DNA of 64,000 nt, from positions 582,127 to 646,126 of the forward strand of contig NZ_SMDD01000003.1 in the NCBI RefSeq assembly GCF_004343255.1. The letters run 5' to 3'. Made by a program: the position numbers and the translations under genes. This DNA comes from Laceyella sacchari (GTDB lineage Bacteria; Bacillota; Bacilli; Thermoactinomycetales; Thermoactinomycetaceae). Below, piece after piece: positions 34,788-42,845 of this stretch (its first letter is position 1; each line of letters opens with the position of its first letter). A model generated the notes under the pieces. That model was not told where the DNA came from, made no database searches, and saw only the letters and a list, made by a program, of their open reading frames with translations.

Positions 34788-34839
34788 CCGGAATAAAGAA
34801 AAAACCAAAAGCTTTAAACAGCAGGAGCCTTCTGCCTGT

Positions 34840-36156
34840 TCACTGGCCGCCCGCCGCTTTAGCCAACGGCACTGCCTTGGAGCTCCATGGAACCCCTCCG
34901 CCCACAACGGGACGGTTTGCATGCCAAGTCACTGCCAAGCTCCGCTCACGCAACAAACAATCCGCTTGCCCTTGCTTCCATCCGTTGGCGATCAACGCTA
35001 ACCACGTTGTTTCTCCCTCTTGCGTCGCCTTCCATGCCTGTACCGGTAGACCTGCCCGCTCCAGGTGCCCGACCACTTGGGCAGCCGATGCTTGCACGGA
35101 CGGATAAGACAAGAGATGAAAGCGTGAACCATCTCCATCCGCACTCTCCAATAACAATGCGCGGGGAGCCGCTTTGCCGGCGGTCTGTCCCGTCAACCGC
35201 CACAAGTTGCACAAATCCTCCACCACAGCGCTGGCAGTCGGCTTCTCACCCGCCCCCTGGCCGATCAGCGTAAGGTCCTGAACAAAGTCTCCCTCTACAT
35301 GCACAGCATTGTACACATCGTTCACATTGGACAAGGGATGGGACAACGGCAACAAGGTAGGGGATACCGAGCAGGACACTGGGCCGTTTTCACCGTATTG
35401 TTCAGCGGAAGCAAGCAATTTAACCGCAAAGCCAAGCTGATCGGCCAACTCCAATTCGATCGGGGAGATCTGTGTGATGCCCACCCGCTGAATCTGATCG
35501 ACAGGCACATGCACATCAAAAGCGAGGCGCGAGAGAATCGACAGTTTATGAGCAGCATCGATTCCCTCAACATCTGCCGTCGGGTCCGCTTCAGCATATC
35601 CCTTTTGCTGCGCTTCTATCAATATGTCCTCATACGTACGACCTTCGTCCTTCATTTTGGTTAGAATGAAGTTGGTTGTACCATTTAATATGCCAGAAAC
35701 TTTGCATATGCGATTGGCCTTCAGGAAATGGGAAACCGTGCCGATAATCGGAATTCCACCGCCCACACTGGCTTCATAAGCCAACTTCACACCAAACTGC
35801 TTTGCCCATGCGCGCAATTCTTCCCCATGGCGGGCCAACAACTCCTTGTTGGCGGACACAACGTGACAACCGTTTTCCATTGCCCGCCGCAAATAATCAC
35901 GGGTCGGTTCGACGCCTCCCATCACTTCGATAACTACATCTACCTCGCGGGCCAGCACTTCGTCAAAACAGTTGGTCAACAACGATTGCGTTCCTTCCAC
36001 TTGGCGTTCTTTGTTGATATCGCGCACCAAGATGGCCTCCACCGTTACCCACATGCCCGTGCGCCGGGCGATCACGTCTTGGTTGCTTTGAATCATCTTC
36101 CACACGCCGGTGCCTACCGTACCCAAGCCCAACAGTGCCACTCGCACCTGTTCCAT
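34840..36156 (-). CDS. hom: Homoserine dehydrogenase
   Basis: A 438-residue enzyme with an N-terminal NAD(P) domain (VALLGLGTVGTGVWKMI), substrate residues in VIEVMGGVEPTRDYLRRAME, SANKELLARHGEEL and ILNGTTNFILTKM, and a C-terminal ACT-like region. It reduces aspartate semialdehyde to homoserine, the branch point to methionine and threonine. The ATG at 36156 has GGAGGG upstream. A SAM-I riboswitch precedes it, so methionine status, via SAM, controls it. No thrC or thrB follows. Confidence 0.95.
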   Translation of the reverse strand: MEQVRVALLGLGTVGTGVWKMIQSNQDVIARRTGMWVTVEAILVRDINKERQVEGTQSLLTNCFDEVLAREVDVVIEVMGGVEPTRDYLRRAMENGCHVVSANKELLARHGEELRAWAKQFGVKLAYEASVGGGIPIIGTVSHFLKANRICKVSGILNGTTNFILTKMKDEGRTYEDILIEAQQKGYAEADPTADVEGIDAAHKLSILSRLAFDVHVPVDQIQRVGITQISPIELELADQLGFAVKLLASAEQYGENGPVSCSVSPTLLPLSHPLSNVNDVYNAVHVEGDFVQDLTLIGQGAGEKPTASAVVEDLCNLWRLTGQTAGKAAPRALLLESADGDGSRFHLLSYPSVQASAAQVVGHLERAGLPVQAWKATQEGETTWLALIANGWKQGQADCLLRERSLAVTWHANRPVVGGGVPWSSKAVPLAKAAGGQ

Positions 36157-36191
36157 CCCAATCCCTCCAAATGATTGTGTTTGAATATAGA

Positions 36192-36355
36192 AAAAACCCT
36201 CTTCTAGATAAGAAGAGGGTTTTTGCACACGACGAAACCATTCTTCTTATCTCTCAGTGCAACATGGGCACTGCAGGATTTGGCACCTTCCGGTAAGGAT
36301 ATACCGAGGTTGCCGGGCTTCATCGGGCCAGTCCCTCCGCCACTCTGGATAAGAA
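36192..36355 (-). promoter_or_regulatory. SAM-I riboswitch (S-box) with terminator, upstream of hom
   Basis: Minus strand from 36355: P1 arm TTCTTATC, the core GGAGGGACTGGCCCGATGAA, GCCCGGCAACC, GGTGCCAAATCCTGCAG, and the closing P1 arm GATAAGAA at 36244-36251. These are the conserved S-box blocks in order. A terminator (AAAAACCCTCTTCT / AGAAGAGGGTTTTT, 36192-36224) follows, and its loop side contains TCTTCTTATC, complementary to the P1 strand. SAM binding should favour termination and lower hom expression. Confidence 0.95.
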
Positions 36356-36394
36356 AGTCGTACAACCGATATCGTTTTTCCAATATTTTAATTT

Positions 36395-36423
36395 ATTATG
36401 GGCTAACCGAGGATACTTGTCAA
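36395..36423 (-). promoter_or_regulatory. Sigma-A promoter of the hom S-box leader
   Basis: Minus strand TTGACA (36418-36423), 17-base spacer, CATAAT (36395-36400); starts the riboswitch transcript near 36388. Confidence 0.85.
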
Positions 36424-36440
36424 TTATTAAAAAGAAAATG

Positions 36441-37451
36441 TCATTCCACAATCGTGTTGCGCAACAATCCCAAGCGGTCGATCTCCAATTCTACCACATC
36501 TCCTGGTTGGAGATAAGGGTGGACTTCCTCACCCAACTCCAACAAGCAACCTGTGCCCACCGTGCCTGATCCGATCACGTCTCCTGGTACCAATTCACAC
36601 TCAGCAGACGCCCGTTCAATCATTTGCGCGAAGGTCCAATGCAACTCTTTGGTATTCCCTTTGGATAGCTCACGGCCATTAACACGCGCGCGCATCGTAA
36701 GCGACCAGTGCTCTCCATCGCGACAATCTTCCAATTCATCTGTCGTCACCAACCAGGGGCCAAGCGAAGTAGCGAAGTCTTTCCCTTTCGCCGGCCCAAG
36801 CCCGACCGCCACCTCTTGCAGTTGGGCGTCGCGAGCACTCCAATCATTCATAATCATGAAGCCTGCGATATGGGCAAGAGCCTCTTCGCGCTTGATGTTC
36901 TTACCCCTTTTGCCGATGACACAGGCAATCTCCAATTCATAGTCCAGCTGATTGGTGTACGCCGGTTTTTTCACAGGCGCTTCTGGGCCAATCACTGCTT
37001 GATGGTTGGAAAAATAAAAAACGGGGATTTCATACCACTGCGGTACCATGTCCAATCCCCGCTTTTGGCGGCATGTCCGCACATGTTCTTCAAAGGCGTA
37101 GAAATCGCGCAGGCTACTCGGTGTCGCAATCGGCGCAAATAAATCCACTTCGGCCAGAGCCAATGCCACCGGTTCCCCTTCCACTTGCAAGCGCAACCAA
37201 TCTCTCTGCCCCAATGCTTGATCCAGTTGTTGCAGAAAGTCGCGTTCCTGTTCACCCCGTTGCAAATACGTAAGCATGTCGGTGGCGAGACGGTAAGGAA
37301 AGACGAGGTTTTGCTCCAACTCCATGCACTGCTGTGCCAGCCCGACATCGATCACATGCCCGTCCCGCACCCAGCCCAAACGGGCCAGCATCCCATCTTG
37401 TGATTGAATATTGAGTTCATCCACTTTAACCATATAAGTAACCAACTTCAT
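36441..37451 (-). CDS. Fumarylacetoacetate hydrolase family protein
   Basis: A 336-residue protein with the FAH catalytic domain: DFYAFEEHVRTCRQKRGLDM, NQLDYELEIACVIGKRGKNI (metal-binding Asp/Glu), FMIMNDWSARDAQLQEV, and GDVIGSGTVGTGCLLELGEE. The family cleaves or decarboxylates beta-diketo acids; members of this length are common in aromatic catabolism but often unassigned. AAGGAGG precedes the ATG at 37451. Single gene. Confidence 0.88.
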   Translation of the reverse strand: MKLVTYMVKVDELNIQSQDGMLARLGWVRDGHVIDVGLAQQCMELEQNLVFPYRLATDMLTYLQRGEQERDFLQQLDQALGQRDWLRLQVEGEPVALALAEVDLFAPIATPSSLRDFYAFEEHVRTCRQKRGLDMVPQWYEIPVFYFSNHQAVIGPEAPVKKPAYTNQLDYELEIACVIGKRGKNIKREEALAHIAGFMIMNDWSARDAQLQEVAVGLGPAKGKDFATSLGPWLVTTDELEDCRDGEHWSLTMRARVNGRELSKGNTKELHWTFAQMIERASAECELVPGDVIGSGTVGTGCLLELGEEVHPYLQPGDVVELEIDRLGLLRNTIVE

Positions 37452-37532
37452 CCACTTTCCCTCCCCTCCTTTTTACAATATTCCAACTTTGAATCGTTTA
37501 GCAAGCGGCGAAATGATTCATCCTACGGCGCA

Positions 37533-37562
37533 TAAAAAAACAGACTTCATTACAAAGTCTGT
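37533..37562 (-). terminator. Terminator overlapping the end of the glycosyltransferase gene
   Basis: ACAGACTT / AAGTCTGT with a 7-base loop, followed by TTTTTT on the minus strand; the stem includes the last codons and the stop at 37550. Confidence 0.8.
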
Positions 37563-38674
37563 AAAATGGGAGCTTTGGCATTGCATGTCTCTTTGACGAT
37601 TCTCTGACACGCGTCTGATGACATCAGTACCTCAAACCGTTCGCGCATCCGCCCCAATTGCAACGGTGAATCGAGCAGTTTGGAGACTTGCAGGCGAATG
37701 GTTGACGGACGCGTAATCATGGCGACGCGATGATGCAAGAGATATTGCTGATTAGCTTCTTCCTGACCCGGGAAAGCTTCAAACAACAGCATCGGCAACT
37801 GTTTAGCAATAGCCTCGGTGATGGTCACCCCACCCGGCTTGGTGATCAAAAGGTCGGCGGCGGACATCCATAAGGGTACATCGGTGCGATACCCCTCAAT
37901 CCGTATGTGCGGTGCAACAAACTGTTGAGTCAGCCGCTCAAACAACCCCCGATTCTTCCCTGTCAGCACCACCAACTGCAAATGGTCCAACTCTTGCAAT
38001 TCGCCCACAACTTGTTCCAACGGTCCCAGGCCAGTGCCTCCGCCCATGACGAGCACCACCGGGCGCACGGGGGACAACCCCAACCGGCGGCACGCCTCTT
38101 GCTTGGATACATGCTCATAAAATGTGGGATTGACCGGAATGCCGGTCTCAATCAATGACAACCCGGTTTGCCACTGTATCCGCTCAAACTGATGCCAATT
38201 AGGCAATTTTTTGGGCACGCACAACACATGGGGCACGCGAGCGAGCCAAATGGGATGCAACTCATAATCCGTCACCACCCCAACCGTCGGGATCTCTTCG
38301 TAGATGTCCGGACACATGAGCAATCCGAAAGGATGGGTGGTCACAATTTTGGTTGGCTCCGTCACGCGAATCAGCTGATTCAACCTTTTGCGAATGGACC
38401 AGCCCATCTTTTCAATCACTTCACTAGAAACGTACCGAATGACTTTGTTATGGTGAGTCCAATCATATAAATAATAGTATAAGGTCGGAAACTTACTTAG
38501 CATGCCGTGGTATCCGGACTGCAACAGGGGATGAAAACTGTTTGGAATGAGTTGCAGCAGATCAACGACTTCCGCGGTGACGTTCGGTTGTTTATTAAAC
38601 TCGCACGCCAACGCTTTGGCGGCGGAGTTGTGGCCTGTCCCAAATCCCATTGTAAGCAAGAGTATGCGTTCGAT
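37550..38674 (-). CDS. Diacylglycerol glucosyltransferase/MGDG synthase family glycosyltransferase
   Basis: A 374-residue GT-B protein like Bacillus UgtP. The N-terminal acceptor domain carries TMGFGTGHNSAAKALACEFN and YYLYDWTHHNKVIRYVS; the donor domain has VVLVMGGGTGLGPLEQVV and LITKPGGVTITEAIAKQLPM. It probably makes glucosyl-diacylglycerol at the membrane. The only start that agrees with the family N-terminus and sits eight bases from GGAGG (38683-38687) is the codon ATC at 38672-38674 (then ERILLLTMGFG). A TTG at 38659 would start inside the first strand and is 23 bases from the box. Confidence 0.8.
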   Translation of the reverse strand: MERILLLTMGFGTGHNSAAKALACEFNKQPNVTAEVVDLLQLIPNSFHPLLQSGYHGMLSKFPTLYYYLYDWTHHNKVIRYVSSEVIEKMGWSIRKRLNQLIRVTEPTKIVTTHPFGLLMCPDIYEEIPTVGVVTDYELHPIWLARVPHVLCVPKKLPNWHQFERIQWQTGLSLIETGIPVNPTFYEHVSKQEACRRLGLSPVRPVVLVMGGGTGLGPLEQVVGELQELDHLQLVVLTGKNRGLFERLTQQFVAPHIRIEGYRTDVPLWMSAADLLITKPGGVTITEAIAKQLPMLLFEAFPGQEEANQQYLLHHRVAMITRPSTIRLQVSKLLDSPLQLGRMRERFEVLMSSDACQRIVKETCNAKAPILQTL

Positions 38675-38787
38675 GGCACTCCCCTCCTTAACCCGTCTTC
38701 CCCATTATAGCGCGCTCATTTAGCGCATATATATGAATCTGTTGATTTCTATACTAATCTTAACTAACCGTTCATACCGATTTGCCC

Positions 38788-39069
38788 TCATTTTCGGTTG
38801 TGAGCCAACGAGGCCTCAGCCATGCGCACCAGTTCTTTCACCATGCTTCCTCCGATGACTCCGCCGATCTTGCCGGCGTCTTCAGCCTTCAGCTCTCCGT
38901 TCCCACGCTCCTGAAACGGAATGCCTAATTGCTTGGCTACTTCCATACTTACGTCATCTGGGCTTGCGATATGCTTGCCCAACGCCTTGCCCATCACATT
39001 CTTCTTAAGCATATCCATTCCCTGTCTGGCTGCGGGATGGAGCAACCGGTTTTTTCTTTTGCGCGCCAT
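38788..39069 (-). CDS. Alpha/beta-type small acid-soluble spore protein
   Basis: A 93-residue DNA-binding spore protein. VSMEVAKQLGIPFQERGNGE and LKAEDAGKIGGVIGGSMVKE are the two conserved SASP blocks. It is longer than the usual 60-70 residues because of a basic head (MARKRKNRLLHPAARQGMDM). SASPs coat spore DNA and are degraded by GPR at germination. GGAGGGG precedes the ATG at 39069. A GAATA at a sigma-G-like position lies upstream, but the -10 is weak. Confidence 0.9.
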   Translation of the reverse strand: MARKRKNRLLHPAARQGMDMLKKNVMGKALGKHIASPDDVSMEVAKQLGIPFQERGNGELKAEDAGKIGGVIGGSMVKELVRMAEASLAHNRK

Positions 39070-39200
39070 CACATCCCCTCCTTGTTGGATAGTCTGCGAC
39101 AACACTTCAGCAAATATAAGGGGTGAACTTTTTTTATTCTACACTTTTTGTTTACAGGGCGCAAAAGCGCACACTCCGCCCCGGCATGCCCCGCCAGAGC

Positions 39201-39230
39201 AAAAAAAGCGCAACCCATAACGGGTTGCGC
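39201..39230 (-). terminator. Terminator of sodA
   Basis: Perfect 9-bp stem GCGCAACCC / GGGTTGCGC, 5-base loop, seven T residues on the minus strand, just after the stop at 39238. Confidence 0.9.
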
Positions 39231-39237
39231 TTCCCGA

Positions 39238-39849
39238 TTATCCGCGCGCGGCGAGATAACGTTTGTTTACTTCTTCCCAGTTGACCACATTCCAGAAAGC
39301 CTCGATGTAAGCCGGGCGCTTGTTTTGGTATTTGAGGTAGTAAGCGTGCTCCCATACGTCCAGGCCTAAGATTGGTGTAGCCCCTTCCATCAGCGGGCTG
39401 TCTTGGTTAGGGGTGCTGGTCACAGCCAACTTGCCGTCTTTCACAACCAACCAAGCCCAACCGCTACCGAAGCGCTTGGTCGCCGCATCGGTGAATTGTT
39501 TCTTGAAGCTGTCGAAATCGCCAAATGTATCTTTGATCGCTTGAGCCACTTCGCCAGTTGGTTCACCGCCGCCATTTGGGCTCAAGATTTCCCAGAACAG
39601 GCTGTGGTTAGCGTGGCCACCACCATTGTTACGAACAGCGGTGCGCACGTTCTCTGGCAGTGCATCCAGGTTGGCAATCAACGCTTCTACGGAAGTAGCG
39701 CTCACTTCCACTCCTTCCAGAGCGGCGTTCAAGTTGTTCACATATGTGGCATGATGGCGGTCATGGTGAATTTCCATGGTTTGCGCGTCAATATGCGGCT
39801 CCAAAGCATCAAAAGCGTAAGGCAATGCGGGCAATTCGAATTTCGCCAT
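39238..39849 (-). CDS. sodA: Superoxide dismutase (Mn/Fe)
   Basis: A 203-residue [23 protein letters not shown] and [15 protein letters not shown] supply two of the His ligands, [20 protein letters not shown] the Asp and His. [12 protein letters not shown] and GSGWAWLVV residues fit the Mn-type of Bacillus. It disproportionates superoxide in the cytoplasm. Single gene with its own terminator. Confidence 0.95.
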   Translation of the reverse strand: MAKFELPALPYAFDALEPHIDAQTMEIHHDRHHATYVNNLNAALEGVEVSATSVEALIANLDALPENVRTAVRNNGGGHANHSLFWEILSPNGGGEPTGEVAQAIKDTFGDFDSFKKQFTDAATKRFGSGWAWLVVKDGKLAVTSTPNQDSPLMEGATPILGLDVWEHAYYLKYQNKRPAYIEAFWNVVNWEEVNKRYLAARG

Positions 39850-39991
39850 TCCAGAACCCTCCTATGTAATATGTCCACACTCCTATTCCCCAAGATGGGG
39901 AGAAGAGCTGCTATCATGATTGCGTCTCAATTTTTATTATGCAAAAAATCGGTGATGTTAGTCAACGAACTCACCCAAAAACTTATTTTTC

Positions 39992-41131
39992 TTAAGTGAA
40001 CACCTTCATCAATTCAGTCACATCGTCCAGAATGTAATCCGCCCTCAGCTGCTCAAACTTAGCCCGCGCCGCCTTCCCAGTCAAACCTGTCAAAGTGGCC
40101 GCAAAAGCGCAACCCATTTTTCTGGCTGCCAAAAAGTCGGCGACGGAATCCCCCACGATCAAGATCTCAGCACCCTCTGCCAGCGGCAAAGCGCAATCGA
40201 GACACGCTTCTATGGAGGACGACGCCCCCAAGAGAGCCTTAATATACGTATATGGTTCGGGTTTGCCGAGCGGCGCCTTTTCAGGATAGGCTTCCTCTGC
40301 AGCGATCACGTCTGATGCCGTGGCGATGTGCGACTTATCGAACAATCCGAATAGCCCCAGCTGTTTTAGCGGCACTGCCGTTTCTTCAAAGGTGCGCCCG
40401 GTTCCGATGCCCACGGTAATCCCTTTCTCTTTGAGCAGCTTGAGCATCTCCCCCATCCGTTCAGGGGCGACAATGGGAATTTCCTGTTGCAAAAAGCCTA
40501 CTTTTCCGGGCATGCGCACATCGACACCTTCGCTTTTTCGGTACAATTCATCCCCCAGATACCACTCCTGATAAACGGAGTAACAGCATTCCCACAAGGC
40601 GCTGTTTCGTGAAAACTGCTTCACTTCTACGTCAAACCAATCAGAGGCTAACGTGTTGAAATAGGTGAGCAAAGCCATCTTGTCCAACTGCTCTTGCCCT
40701 GCAAAAAGATCCGGGAACCGGGTGAACTCTGGTGCGAATCCATTCTTATCTTTTCCTGCCCACTGCTGGATTCCGGCAAGCGCTTCCTCCGTGATCGGCT
40801 GGCTGACAAACGCCTTCACTTCCGTCGGATGCGTTGGATACAGATGTTTCAACAACAAAAGCAGTTGGCCCGCAAAAGCGAGATATACCATGTCCCAATT
40901 GGAATTAAGCCCCCGCGTCTTCATCCAATCCAAAACCCGATTGCGGTCGAACACCCGGTCCCGGATCAGCCGAATGGCGGATTCTTCCGGTTGAACATCA
41001 TGCTCCGCTTGCGGCAACGCAAGGAAGTGGGGGGCATGCAACAATTCCCACACTGACAGAGCCGAAGCATCAAAACACCGCTCTTCACTCAAAAACACAC
41101 CATCCACATCAAACAAAACCGTCTTATACAC
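39992..41131 (-). CDS. HAD superfamily hydrolase with large cap insertion
   Basis: A 379-residue HAD protein. Motif I is KTVLFDVDGVFLSEERCFDA, motif II VGIGTGRTFEET, and motifs III/IV are LGKPEPYTYIKALLG and ILIVGDSVADFLAARKMG. Between motif I and II lie about 220 residues of helical insertion, far more than a usual C1 cap. Probably a phosphatase; substrate unknown. The GTG at 41131 is about eight bases from a GGGGGAG box; the TTG at 41149 lies inside it. The 335-base region to 41466 shows only the start site of the next gene and AT-rich sequence. Confidence 0.8.
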   Translation of the reverse strand: MYKTVLFDVDGVFLSEERCFDASALSVWELLHAPHFLALPQAEHDVQPEESAIRLIRDRVFDRNRVLDWMKTRGLNSNWDMVYLAFAGQLLLLLKHLYPTHPTEVKAFVSQPITEEALAGIQQWAGKDKNGFAPEFTRFPDLFAGQEQLDKMALLTYFNTLASDWFDVEVKQFSRNSALWECCYSVYQEWYLGDELYRKSEGVDVRMPGKVGFLQQEIPIVAPERMGEMLKLLKEKGITVGIGTGRTFEETAVPLKQLGLFGLFDKSHIATASDVIAAEEAYPEKAPLGKPEPYTYIKALLGASSSIEACLDCALPLAEGAEILIVGDSVADFLAARKMGCAFAATLTGLTGKAARAKFEQLRADYILDDVTELMKVFT

Positions 41132-41466
41132 CGCAAAACCCTCCCCCAAAGTGATGGCATTCGCTTTTGCCTTGCCGTTTGTTATGAGATTGATGTTACC
41201 ATTAACCCGCCGCCGACTTCTAGCCTTTATCGCATTAATTCTTTATTAAAATGATGTCACTCGCCATCAATCCCCTACCCACCGGCACAATGCAGGCATC
41301 CCAATCTGGCAGGTAGAAGGCAAGTTAATGATCTTACGATTATTTTTAAATATTTTTGATTATATAGTCTTCACAGGGAATTTGACATGAAGTATGATCG
41401 AAATAGAGGCATTTGTCAAATTTTGCCCGTCGCCAAAGGCTTTTTACTTAAAGGGAGGGGGACATA

Positions 41467-42612
41467 TTGTTCCATAGAAAGATACTTTTGAACATGGGCT
41501 TGATTGCCATCATCGCCTTAATGGCCACATTGATCATTCCACAACACAGCTTCGCGGCTTCAACTGACTACAAAATCGAAATTAACAAAAAAACGAACAA
41601 ACTCTACTTATACAAAAATGACAAAGTGAGCAAGGTGTACCCCGTGGCAACTGGGCGAACCAGCCAACTCACACCTGAAGGCACTTGGCCCATAGTAGTC
41701 AAAATCAACAAGCCAGGCTGGAAAAACATTCCTGGCGGCCATCCCGACAATCCGCTCGGGGAGCGTTGGAATGGCATCAGCGTCCGCGGCGACAACGGCC
41801 GCACCTATGGCATTCACGGGACAAACAATCCTCAATCCATTGGCAAACATGCCTCCAGCGGTTGCGTCCGGATGCACAACAAAGACGTGATTGAATTGTA
41901 TAACACCATTTATGAAGGAACTCCGGTTTGGATTCACTCCGGAACCAGCAACAACCAATGGCGTGGGGACAGCCGCGTCGGACTCAAACCCAAATCAGGG
42001 ACAGCCACGATCACGGGTAGCAATGTCAACGCCCGTACAGGCCCATCAACCGGTTCCTTCGTCATTCAAACCCTGGCAAAAGGCACCCGCTTGACGGTCA
42101 CCGGCATTTCCGGCGATTGGTATCAAGTGAAATTGCCCAATGGGCGCCTCGCATTTGTGTACAGTCCCTATGTAAAGTATGAGGCCAAGGGGAGCGACCA
42201 ATCCCCGACATCCGGCATCCAACCGGCTACCGGGCAAGTGACGGTGACGGCTTCGGTCGCCAATGTCCGTTCCGCTCCAAGCCTGTCCGCTTCCATTGTC
42301 ACCAAAGCGAAAAAAGGTACCAAATTTACTTTGACTGGAGCTAGCAAGGAATGGTTCCGCATCAAATTGGCTAATGGCAACACCGCATATCTGCACTACA
42401 CGGTGGCCACCCGAAGCACAGCCTCCACTTCCACCGTAAAAGTGAGTGTCAATCTCGCCAATATCCGCGCCACGCCTTCTACTACCGGCAAGGTACTGCA
42501 ACGCGTGGCCAAGGGCACGACACTGACCAAGACGGGCATGTCGGGAGAGTGGGTACAAATCCGGCTGAAAAGCGGAAGCACGGCATACATCCATCGTTCT
42601 TGTGTTTCCTGA
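41467..42612 (+). CDS. Secreted L,D-transpeptidase with three SH3b repeats (copy 1)
   Basis: A 381-residue exported protein. A signal peptide (residues 1-31, hydrophobic LNMGLIAIIALMATLIIPQH) precedes a YkuD domain (about 33-160) with the catalytic HGTNNPQSIGKHASSGCVRM and then three bacterial SH3b repeats. L,D-transpeptidases cross-link peptidoglycan; SH3b units bind wall peptides. The TTG start has GGGAGGGGG nearby. It is followed by a terminator and a diverged tandem paralogue at 42846. Confidence 0.92.
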   Translation: MFHRKILLNMGLIAIIALMATLIIPQHSFAASTDYKIEINKKTNKLYLYKNDKVSKVYPVATGRTSQLTPEGTWPIVVKINKPGWKNIPGGHPDNPLGERWNGISVRGDNGRTYGIHGTNNPQSIGKHASSGCVRMHNKDVIELYNTIYEGTPVWIHSGTSNNQWRGDSRVGLKPKSGTATITGSNVNARTGPSTGSFVIQTLAKGTRLTVTGISGDWYQVKLPNGRLAFVYSPYVKYEAKGSDQSPTSGIQPATGQVTVTASVANVRSAPSLSASIVTKAKKGTKFTLTGASKEWFRIKLANGNTAYLHYTVATRSTASTSTVKVSVNLANIRATPSTTGKVLQRVAKGTTLTKTGMSGEWVQIRLKSGSTAYIHRSCVS

Positions 42613-42637
42613 AAGTGCATATCCGCGACGGTCTTTC

Positions 42638-42665
42638 ATGGCGCTTACGGGCGCCATATTTTGTT
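42638..42665 (+). terminator. Terminator of L,D-transpeptidase copy 1
   Basis: Stem ATGGCG / CGCCAT with an 8-base loop, followed by a T-rich stretch, 25 bases past the stop. Confidence 0.7.
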
Positions 42666-42677
42666 AATCAATAATTC

Positions 42678-42695
42678 ATATTTTAGCTAAAATAT
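42678..42695. repeat. Perfect 18-bp palindrome upstream of L,D-transpeptidase copy 2
   Basis: ATATTTTAGCTAAAATAT is fully self-complementary and lies about 150 bases upstream of the copy 2 start, just past the copy 1 terminator. No T tract follows, so it is a candidate operator for an unknown dimeric regulator. Confidence 0.5.
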
Positions 42696-42845
42696 ACTCC
42701 CCCGTTCGCTTCCTTTTCCTTGTATAGTAAAAAAGACACGCCTGCAAATGGCTTGTCCTCATGAACACATGAAGGGGAAGCCGTCTGTTCGCATTTAGAG
42801 AAGAGAGCAAATCACAAATACATTGAAAAACATAAACAAAGAGAG

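Noticed and set aside
41132..41466. c-di-AMP (ydaO) riboswitch upstream of the first L,D-transpeptidase
   Set aside because: Cell-wall genes often have one, but the conserved blocks could not be found in either orientation.
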